From Euborellia annulipes (lineage: Eukaryota > Arthropoda > Insecta > Dermaptera > Anisolabididae), in contig JAKCPI010014232.1 of the NCBI GenBank assembly GCA_023213315.1, positions 1 to 64,000 of the forward strand: a stretch of DNA of 64,000 bases, given 5' to 3'. Both the position numbers and the translations under genes were made by a program. Under the pieces are notes generated by a model that had not been told where the DNA came from, ran no database searches, and worked only from the letters and a program-made list of their open reading frames with translations. Shown here in pieces: positions 56,673 through 64,000 of this stretch (the first letter of the stretch is position 1; every line of letters starts with the position of its first letter).

Positions 56673-57046
56673 ATAAATAAATTTATGTATTCTTTGCAAT
56701 ATTAATGATGGTAATAGAAAGAGGTGGAAAACGCCTTAAACAAATCCTTGGTGCTTTATATTCCACTGTATCAGTTTTACATAATAGAAAATCGATTATT
56801 ATATTAAATAAATGAATTTAATTATTTCCAATATTAATAGATCATGTTTGTGTATCTATATAACAATAGATAGAATTTGGAACATGAGAGAGAGAGGATT
56901 GGGCCAATGATGATGATGATGGTGATGATGCTGGCTGAGAGGGGAGGGGAAGCAAGCAAGCGAGTGAATTAATAAACCGAATGAATATGCTCACTGGGAA
57001 TATGAGACTAACCGAGAGATAACGTTTGAATCAAAATATAAATAGA
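56673..57046. other. Unassigned sequence
   Basis: (GAT)n near 56908-56932 and AG-rich DNA; no gene seen. Confidence 0.3.
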
Positions 57047-57121
57047 AAAATCTGGTGTGACTGGTCGCACAGCACACAATTTCAAAGTTGTGTTCTCTGT
57101 TTGTCACACCAAATTTATTTA

Positions 57122-57352
57122 AAATATGGCTGGATATTATTGATGCTGGTAGGCAACCAGGATTATAATCGAGACATTTGCTGTAACATCATCTTGTATT
57201 GAAACAAAGCATAATTGCTATCTAGAAATATACATGTAATCTAAATGATTTTAATACCACAACAAATGAAACCTTAGTGTTACAATTGACACCTGCTCAG
57301 TCCTGAGGAAGGGGGCGATTAGCACTCGAAACGTCGACGAGCAGCTTGAAAT
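57122..57352 (+). mobile_element. Penelope-like 3' fragment with 12-bp duplication
   Basis: 231 bp flanked by CAAATTTATTTA (57110-57121 and 57353-57364). It ends with a hammerhead-like motif. The left part shows no ORF. The size of the duplication and terminal ribozyme suit a truncated Penelope-like insertion. Confidence 0.6.
57293..57345 (+). ncRNA. Hammerhead-ribozyme-like motif
   Basis: Core CTGAGGA (57303-57309), GAAA (57328-57331), C, GTC (57333-57335). Helix I CTGCTCAGTC with GACGAGCAG: nine pairs with one bulged A. Helix II GGGGGC/GCACTC with one mismatch. Helix III again reads ACGU. Confidence 0.65.
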
Positions 57353-57581
57353 CAAATTTATTTAGTTTTAGCTGAACATTAGAATTCAAGTGTTTTATAA
57401 ACATAGATAAATTTTTATATTTTGTTATCATGGCAACTACTGTATTTTTCCCTCTGAAGTACAAGAGGAAGTGTGAATTTTGAGGGCCAAATGAGAATAT
57501 TTAAGTTAGGCACCCCCCTAGGGCGTGAAAATAAGCTTTTGATCAAAATCGGTCAAGAAGTACTAGTAATTTACAGTTGTA

Positions 57582-57792
57582 CAGTGAGGGACAATATTAA
57601 ATCCCACCCATGCGTTTTCTACTTATGATTATTTCATTTTTTTTTATAAAAGAAAATGAAAATCTTTATTGGAAATTTTCTCAGTTTGAACCATGAAAGT
57701 TTCCATTAAAAGATATATAATATTTTTTTAAAAACAATGAAATAATCACAAGTAGGAAACGCATGCGTGGGATTTAATATTGTCCCTCACTG
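57582..57792. mobile_element. TA-target MITE, CAGTGAGGGACAA family
   Basis: Ends CAGTGAGGGACAATATTAAA and perfect complement, TA at 57580-57581 and 57793-57794, inside an FB ATGTACTTTTTCAG site. Cleaner than the copy at 9253. Confidence 0.88.
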
Positions 57793-57896
57793 TACTTTTT
57801 TCAGTTTTTTTTTTTTGATTTTTTCAAAATTCGCTCCAACGACTTTGATTAAAATTCAAAAATCAATTATTCTTTAGATGCTCTTTAAAAGGTATA

Positions 57897-59202
57897 CAGG
57901 GTGCGGAAAAAGTTCCCGCAATTTTGTTTTTGCGCCATTTCGGCTATGTCATTGTATTTTTTTTTTATTTCTGATTATTTTATCGAATTCCTTGTGAAAT
58001 TTCCGTTAAGAAACTGTGTTATTCATTTGTTTATTTTCAGTAGTGTTTGAGTTATGAATCGTGGAAATCAACGTGTCACAGTTGTTGAGTTGCACAAGGT
58101 GGGAATGAAGACAGCCGACATTGTTCGAACGACCGGCTTCAAGCAAAGGACTGTCTATGATGCCGTGAAACGGTTCAAGGAGACAGGCGGGATCGCGGAC
58201 CGTCCTCGAAGCGACCGTCCAACCACCGCGACGACTCCGGAGAACATTCAGAAGGTTCGGTGCAAAATTCAACGCAATCCGGAGCGTTCGAAGCGGAAGA
58301 GGGCGAGAGAGCTCGGCGTTGATCAAAAGAGCATCCGACACATCTTCAAGAAGAAGCTGGGACTTCACAGTTACAAGATAGCTAGCGTCCATTTCCTGAA
58401 CGAAAGGATGAAGGCGAACCGGTTCCAGAAAGCCCGTCGAATGCTTCGTCTGCTCGCCGGTGCTCGTTTGAACAATGTTCTCTTCACAGACGAGAAGATT
58501 TTCACAGTTGAGCCGCTCCACAACCGCCAGAACTTCCGCCAACTCCTCAGGAAGGGTCAGCAGAAGACCGCGCAGCCATTTTCCAGCCTCGGTGATGGTG
58601 TGGGCTGTGATCTGCGCCACCGGGAAGACGCCGCTGGTTTTCATCGAGCGAAACGTCAAAATCGCCGCCAGCTACCAGCAGCGAGTCCTCCGCGACGTAC
58701 TGAAGCCGTGGGCAACGGCGCACTTCGGCACCGATGGAATTACGCTTCAACAGGACTGGGCGCCGGCGCATTCCGCCAAATCAACAATTGCCGTCTGCGA
58801 AGAGCTGTTTCCGGGCTTTTGGGGCAAAGACGTTTGGCCGCCTAACTCGCCGGATCTCAACCCGATGGACTATTCGGTGTGGTATATTCTGGAGCAAAAA
58901 GTCTTGGCTACACGATACGCCACCGTTAACGTACTGAAGATGGCTTTGACGCATGCCTGGGACGAGATTACGGTGGATGAGTGTGCGAGCATCGTCGGCA
59001 ATCTTCGCAAGCGACTTCCTAAATGTATTGAGGCCGATGGTGGCAATTTTGAACATCTGTTGTAAATTTTTTTGTTTGCTGTTACAGTTAGTGAACTAAT
59101 AAATGTTATTATTCTTTAAATTAAATGGTATTGTTGTTTTATCCATTATTAATGTGCTGTTGAAATATCTGAAAAAATTGCGGGAACTTTTTCCGCACCC
59201 TG
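57897..59202 (+). mobile_element. Tc1/mariner element, nearly complete
   Basis: 1,306 bp. TA duplication (57895-57896, 59203-59204) and identical terminal inverted repeats of 29 bp beginning CAGGGTGCGGAAAAAGTTCC. Inserted at a TA in the FB word ATGTATATTCTCATTTTG. One transposase gene on the plus strand. Identical termini and an almost open frame suggest recent arrival compared with the other elements. Confidence 0.95.
58054..59065 (+). pseudogene. Tc1/mariner DD37D transposase, single frameshift
   Basis: Starts MNRGNQRVTVVELHKVG; the N-terminal helix-turn-helix region (TADIVRTTGFKQRTVYDAVK) and second DNA-binding segment (RAR-ELGVDQKSIRH) bind the termini in this family. Catalytic Asp 1 is in LFTDEK (residue 146, codon 58489-58491), Asp 2 in LQQDWAPAH, Asp 3 in SPDLNPMDYSVW; I count 37 residues between Asp 2 and Asp 3, so DD37D. 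Frame 1 is open through HNRQN; family similarity resumes in the next frame at SRRPRSHFPASVMVWA, so one small indel lies between about 58525 and 58557. The rest reads to a TAA at 59063-59065. Total length would be about 336 residues, normal for the family. ORFs on the opposite strand are shadows. Confidence 0.93.
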
Positions 59203-59225
59203 TATTCTCATTTTGTCTCACGGCC

Positions 59226-60146
59226 TGACACTTGATTTGAAAAATAGATAAAAGGTCGACATAAAGGAAAAGAAGAAATGCCAGCCTTAGCTCGGGTAAC
59301 TCGTGGTCGCCATCCACGTACCTTCTAGAAGTGAGCCCCTGAATGGATTGTTTCTCTCTATATATTTCTCTTTATTAATAAATTTTCGGGATTTAGAAGG
59401 GGGATTGTTTGGATTCACTTGTCCCCCCCCCCCTCCCTTTGCAGCGCCCCCGAATGGTAGCCAATATCATTTAAAAAATAATTAGATTTTCATGTGATTC
59501 ACCAACATCCACATTGTTAAATAAAAATAAATTTAGATCCTTGAATATACCAATTTATAAAGGTAAATAATATCAAAAAAGAAAGCCTACATACAGTAGG
59601 GCTACTAAGAAATCGAATTATGTTTAAAAAATTTATATGAAAAAATATTTTTCTCCAACTTAAGCCTAAAAAGTGATTGGTTGTTCGATGGGGAGAAAGA
59701 GAGAGAAAGAAAAAAAAAGAGCTTTTCTCTAAAAAGGCATAAAAAAGAGCAAAATATATCCTTATATCTTAAATATTATGGAGGGAAAAGTAAAGTAAAA
59801 ATCAGCAAATGGGAGGGAGGTGGGGGGCAGTGTGTGGTGTGCGTGGGAGGCGAATGCTTGATAATTTTTCATGCGATTGGGGCATCGATTTTGGGTGGGT
59901 GGGCGGCTCGTTGGTTCACTTCTCGTCCAGAAGGGCGCCACCACCCGGACGCAAACAAAATTTTATAGAGGAAATTTCTGAAATGCTAATCAGGTGATGT
60001 GTAAAAATTTAAAAATTAACGACGTAAGAATAATTAAGTTAATAATAATGAAATAATTTTAAAAGGCCCTTATCTAAAAAAACTTCAGTTTTCAATAAAA
60101 TGTGAAAAGATAAAAGCTCTTTAAAATAGTGAAAATATCATATGAC
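59226..60146. other. Unassigned sequence
   Basis: 59287-59320 is a repeat E fragment (GGGTAACTCGTGGTCGCCAT). A C-run sits at 59423-59433. 59800-59960 is G-rich; its ORFs have low-complexity composition. No gene supported. Confidence 0.35.
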
Positions 60147-60258
60147 AAAAAATCTGGTGTGACGGGTCGCACAGCACAACTTTCTCATACCTTCGGTAAT
60201 CGAAAGTTGACACAGAAGAAAGTTGTGTGCTGTGCGACCAGTCACAGCAGATTTTTTG
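60147..60258. repeat. Solitary FB hairpin
   Basis: AAAAAATCTGGTGTGACGGG and complementary CCAGTCACAGCAGATTTTTT with inner TCGCACAGCACAACTTTCT and AGAAAGTTGTGTGCTGTGCG arms. It is unusual in having two loop-side arms (extra GAAAGTTGACACAGAAG), and no FB body follows. Confidence 0.8.
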
Positions 60259-60669
60259 AAATAGAGTGAGATCTAAGGGATATTGAAAAGAGAATAATTA
60301 ATAGGGCCATAAAAACTATACGTTTTTTTAGTATTATTTATTTGTCTCTCCCATCCAAGAGAGAGCATTATTAATTGATACTTAACAAGTGAAATGATTC
60401 TCGCTGGGTCTAATGAATCAGTTTATTTAGACGATAGATTTGCGATGGAGATATTAGAATGTTTTTAGAAATGAAAACGGGTTTAATTGTTATTTCCAAA
60501 AATAGCAGCATCTCTCGCGGCAACAATGCCTGGAGGGGAGGTGCAGGCGCCTCTTCCCCTCCGCTCGCCGTTTCTTAAGCCCGAATTAATATACGTTATA
60601 AAAATTAAAAACTTTGCATATTGAATTGCGTACAACTCGCAAACTACGGCCCCAAACAAAAACAAAATA
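60259..60669. other. Unassigned sequence
   Basis: AT-rich; 60510-60585 GC-rich island of unknown nature. Confidence 0.3.
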
Positions 60670-60926
60670 GCCCTCGGGGCTTGGTGTAGAGGTTAGCGTG
60701 CTAACCTCGTATACCAAACGTCGCGGATTCGGACCCCAGGCAGTCCAATGATTTTATTTAAGCCAATTGGATACCAAATGGCTTAAATAAGAATGCCTGG
60801 ACCCTAAATAATATATATTCATAACGGTTATCATAAATGTCTTATATGGCCTGCGTTGCCGAAAAGACAGTGTGAATGTGTGTGTGAGTGTGAATGAGAA
60901 AAAAGTGTGAATGCTTTTTAAAAATA
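60670..60926 (+). mobile_element. SINE1, full length, with 12-bp duplication
   Basis: GCCCTCGGGGCTTGGTGTAG head, B box GGATTCGGACCCC, full body and tail. Flanked by AAAAACAAAATA (60658-60669 and 60927-60938); A-rich, so weaker than the 14983 copy. Confidence 0.88.
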
Positions 60927-60964
60927 AAAAACAAAATATAAATAAACAAATGGTTTATAAAATT

Positions 60965-61078
60965 TGAAATGTACCGTACTGTCGGAAACACAAAAAAATC
61001 TGCTGTGACAAGCAAAGAACACAACTTGCGAATACCGAAGGTAAGAGAAAGTTGTGTGCTGTGCGACCAGTCACACCT
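60965..61078 (-). repeat. FB hairpin end
   Basis: CCGTACTGTCGGAAACACAA, CTGCTGTGACAAGCAAAGAA, GTAAGAGAAAGTTGTGTGCT and GACCAGTCACACC. Body missing. Confidence 0.78.
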
Positions 61079-61784
61079 TGTCAGTGTATATATACAGTAT
61101 AATTCATTATGATTAAAATACGAGTCATTGACAGATTTAAGACAATCTCGAAGAAGAAAAACGTCAGCAGAATTATTTACATTCAAATATATAAAAATCT
61201 TTTTCTCTTCTTTTATAAATAAAATACGATCAGTGACAATATTTTTTTTTTTTTTTGTGTAACTAAAAAAAGAGCACCAATAGTTTACTGTTAAGGGGCG
61301 GAGCGTACTTTCATTTATAACGTATAAAATGGCTTCATTTAAAATTTTAATTCGCATTCGAACTTATAAATAATACAAAGAAGAAAAGGGAGATGAGAGA
61401 GCGGGTGGGAGTGGATTCATGGTAGCCCAGGGTTTCCCAATTAACTCTCCAGCTTGAGTTTTAATTTATTGCTTGGCACCCACTCGGTTATCGGGAAAAG
61501 GGATGATCGGGAAAACATCCTCTCATTGGAATTTATTTAAATTTGATAAAGTTGAAAAAAAAAAAAAAAAATATTTCAATTGGGATTCGGGGAAAAAAAT
61601 ATTAACCCTTTAATTATGAAATTTGTTTTTCCCTAATAGTAGACTATTAGATATTGTTAACATTACAATTTTTATTTGCACAAATTAATATTTAAAATGA
61701 ACAATCAAGTTTAGAAGTCTGTCTCTATATAAATCTTTCTAGAGTAAAGGAAGATTTTTTTGGAAATTAAAGATTATAATATTC
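61079..61784. other. Unassigned AT-rich sequence
   Basis: The 171-codon minus ORF ending here runs through SINE1 tail and hairpin sequence and is not a gene. 61390-61520 is GC-richer and unique. Confidence 0.3.
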
Positions 61785-62385
61785 TGCCCGCCTGAGGTGG
61801 ACCCTCGCCTTTTCCCAATTATGAGAAGCCGTGCCACCCCCCTTCGCCCCTAGAGCTGGCTCGCGATTTTCATAATTATGAAAAAAATAATTATTACTAT
61901 TCTAATTCAGTGCCTGCTTGAGGATTCGTTTACATTCATGGAATACACAAATGCAAAGAATACATAAATATTTCTCTAAACATTTCCTATGAGAAAATTC
62001 GTAACTTTAGGAATTAATAACTCAAAAAGCTCTAGGAATTTCGGGATGAAAATATTTTACTGTAATCCCTAGAAGGTCCTCTTTAAAATTAAACAGGGCC
62101 GAATCTAGGGGGGGGGCAGTGGTGCGTGTGCCCCGGGCGGCAGATATCAGGGGGCGGCAATTAAGGAAAGATTTACTAAAAAAAAAGGTAAAATGATATG
62201 AATTTTGTATAGAAAATTTTAAGGAGGGGGCGGCAAATTAAATTTTGCCTCCCCCTAAAAAATCTCTTAGTTCCGGCCCTGAAATTAAATATATCAAATT
62301 TCGTTTCAAAACTCCAACGGGGGTCAAACAGAGCGTGACAGGTAGACATCCGGACGGACAGACAGACGGACATTAGCGAATTATA
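61785..62385 (-). repeat. Dispersed repeat family C, interrupted by a hAT MITE
   Basis: CGCCTGAGGTGGACCCTCGC, GTGCCTGCTTGAGGATTCG, TGGAATACACAAATGC, GGGATGAAAATATTTTACTG; interrupted at 62094-62281; then TTCGTTTCAAAACTCCAACG, AGAGCGTGACAGG and GACAGACAGACGGACATTAG. Confidence 0.8.
62094..62281. mobile_element. hAT MITE with exact 8-bp duplication
   Basis: Flanked by AAATTAAA (62086-62093, 62282-62289). Termini CAGGGCCGAATC / TTCCGGCCCTG. 188 bp; G-rich GGGCGGCA words. No ORF. Confidence 0.88.
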
Positions 62386-62609
62386 TAAATAGATGACGGA
62401 ATTCAGCTCGTTTTTTTTTTATAAAGTGAAAGAAACTAAAAAAGTACATCTGTAAAGTACGTACTATTACTCGAAACTTCCCAAACGAAGTTTGTTTTCT
62501 AATTTGGGATATTTCTTGTTGCAATACAAGTGTTAAGATGTTAAATAAGGATTTTGGGTTCAAGTGAAGTCAGATTGTTGCTTCAGAATTATTAACAAGA
62601 GGTGAACTC
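62290..62609. other. Repeat C end and FB fragment
   Basis: After repeat C, 62428-62490 carries AAAAAAGTACATCTGTAAAG, an FB-body word also seen in tandem near 26700-26890. Confidence 0.4.
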
Positions 62610-62842
62610 GCCCTCGGGGCTTGGTGTGGGGGTTAGCGTGCTAACCTCGTATACCAAAAGTCGCGGGTTCGGACCCCAGGCAGTCCGATGATTTTATTTA
62701 AGCCATTTGGATATCAAATATGTATATTAATCAATAACGGATATCGTAAAAGTCTTATATGGCCTGAGTTGCCGAAAAAACTGTGTGAATGTGTGTGTGA
62801 GTGTGAATGAGAAAAAAATGGGAGTATTAAAAAAAAAAAAAT
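62610..62842 (+). mobile_element. SINE1, plus strand
   Basis: GCCCTCGGGGCTTGGTGTGG, B box GGGTTCGGACCCC, GGCAGTCCGATGATTTTATT; a small body deletion after GGATATCAAAT; tail GTGTGAATGAG and poly-A. Confidence 0.88.
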
Positions 62843-63310
62843 ATTTAGGTACATTTCTTCTGAGGATAAATCACTGAGTGAATTTGAAAAAGTTTACCCC
62901 CTCTTTTAGTTAGATATTTATTAATGGTTTTAATAATTTTCAACTTTAATAAAAAAAAATAAAAGAAAATGTGCATTCTTTACAAGTTTGAAATGAAAAT
63001 GAATGAGATAAATAAAAAAAAATTCTTGAATTCTTGATATTCACTCAAGCGCAAGTAAAATGAGAATTTTTCGGGTCTAATTAACTAAGTACATTAAATT
63101 AATTACTCTAGAGTGGTTTAATAGCAAACGTGGGCGAAAGAAGGTGGATGGGACTGTATAATTCATCATGATAATCCAACGTGGGAGGAGTTAACACCAC
63201 CCTTCTCTTATTCCAATTGAGAAGAGCAAGAAGAGGGGGGGGGGAGAAACTTTGATCTTATAGAACTTAGGCTACATACCGGAAAAATAATTTTCTTTAA
63301 ATTATTTATC
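62843..63310. other. Unassigned AT-rich sequence
   Basis: A G-run sits at 63235-63244. No gene or repeat family. Confidence 0.3.
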
Positions 63311-63895
63311 ACCTCATTAATAATAGGGGAAAGTAGCCGATTATCGTATAGGCGCCCAATATCGGATACCAAGGTTCTGGCTCTTTTCTATGCTGCAACG
63401 AAGCGAAAAAAAATTGTAACTACGTGTAGTACCTCTAGGTTCCTCTATTCTATAGCGACGTCGAGTGAACTTATCTGTTTTCAGTGTAAGTTGTGTTTGT
63501 TTGATTTTGTAATTTATGAATATTTTGCAGGAAGCACTTTACATCTGTTCTACAAATACTAAGTGATATGCTAAAACTGCTATAGTGGTAATCACTTTAG
63601 AGAAGAACGTAAATTTTAATATACACTTATTTTTTTTAACTAGCTATTTTTGTTTCGAGATTAGGTTTCGTCAAATGTAAAAACGTGTTGGCTTCTAATA
63701 TCGGATAGTTTCGGATCCCTAATGTCAGATATCCATTGATAACGAGGAGAGTATTTACTGTCTTCAGCCATGCAAACAAGATAAACACGGCCAACAGTGG
63801 ATAAGATGTGAATTGGATCAGATGAGAAAGGATGGAAAACTTGTAACTGTGAGCATTGTTCTTCAAATGACTCACAGCACAGTATTTGGACCATG
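63311..63895 (+). pseudogene. Possible transposon coding relic with a zinc-finger-like block
   Basis: Plus-strand 63737-63800 reads NEESIYCLQPCKQ then QQWIRCE: Cys-x2/3-Cys spacing followed by WIRC resembles the PHD-like tail of some pogo-type transposases. The later Cys/His positions are frameshifted. GATATCGG-type words repeat at 63354 and 63697. Weak call. Confidence 0.25.
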
Positions 63896-63897
63896 TA

Positions 63898-64000
63898 CAG
63901 TGAGCGCCAGAATTAAGTCCCCACTTGATAGCTTTAGCCTTAAGTATATGGTATAGTATATGGTGTAAAGTGAAATAATTATAATGACCGAAAAGGTAAA
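63898..64000. mobile_element. TA-target MITE, CAGTGAGCGCC family, copy 3 (partial)
   Basis: TA (63896-63897) then CAGTGAGCGCCAGAATTAAG, CCCCACTTGATAGC and AAGTATATGGTATAG; runs off the window end. Confidence 0.8.

Larger units (their letters stand above)
57047..59225. repeat. FB copies in head-to-head arrangement hosting three insertions
   Basis: Plus-oriented hairpin and body 57047-57500 (CTGGTGTGACTGGTCGCACA), interrupted at 57122-57352. From 57500 the repeat is minus-oriented (GGCACCCCCCTAGGGCG, AAGCTTTTGATC), interrupted by the MITE 57582-57792 and the mariner 57897-59202, ending TTCTCATTTTGTCTC. Confidence 0.75.

Noticed and set aside
58006..58659. 217-codon minus-strand ORF and other ORFs at 58547-59056
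   Set aside because: Antisense shadows of the mariner transposase; the plus strand has the family motifs.
60842..61357. 171-codon minus-strand ORF
   Set aside because: Reads through a SINE1 tail and an FB hairpin; low-complexity composition.

Overview
The window is AT-rich, intron- and intergenic-type animal DNA, most likely from an arthropod. The transposon families, tRNA-derived SINEs and long dinucleotide runs point that way, but I cannot name a species. There is no operon-like layout, no rRNA and no intact host gene. Most open reading frames are chance readings of simple repeats, MITEs or the reverse strand of a transposase. The content is overwhelmingly nested transposable elements, many with target duplications readable directly from the sequence.

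Four layers dominate. (1) A modular repeat superfamily of about 650 bp (called FB here) starts with a 100-110 bp hairpin built on TCTGGTGTGAC/GTCACACCAGA and ends with an AT-rich palindrome flanked by ACTTTCTC. Roughly 20 full or partial copies occur, and two relatives are perfect ~1 kb palindromes (33.9-35.05 kb, 45.17-46.14 kb). (2) A tRNA-derived SINE (SINE1, ~250 bp) has about ten copies, two with clean 12-14 bp target duplications; a second family (SINE2) has about five. (3) Cut-and-paste elements include a near-complete Tc1/mariner DD37D element with one frameshift (57,897-59,202), an internally deleted piggyBac with transposase remnant (3,553-4,659), a PIF/Harbinger-like element (1,688-2,740), several hAT MITEs with 8-bp duplications, and several TA-target MITEs. 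(4) Penelope-like remnants carry hammerhead-ribozyme-like motifs, several arranged as head-to-head palindromes (29.4, 47.3 and 51.0-51.6 kb) plus single copies at 9.47 and 57.3 kb. A LINE reverse transcriptase relic lies at 38.1-38.7 kb.

Layout: 0-7 kb holds dispersed repeats, PIF, piggyBac and an unclassified TIR element with a small ORF. 7-18 kb is mostly unassigned AT-rich sequence with FB copies. 18.9-20.4 kb is a composite of two hAT MITEs sharing one outer 8-bp duplication. 20-32 kb holds FB copies and MITEs. 32-46 kb holds the palindromes, a candidate host exon and the LINE relic. 46-53 kb holds ribozyme-bearing palindromes. 53-64 kb holds nested hAT MITEs, SINEs and the mariner.

The only hints of a host gene are three minus-strand splice-flanked segments (52.84, 48.06 and 35.86 kb) that stay in one reading frame when joined in order. 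This would mean a gene whose introns are filled with the elements above. The most unusual material is the set of hammerhead-like motifs with self-complementary helix III sequences, the possible hAT macro-transposon, and the modular FB superfamily.
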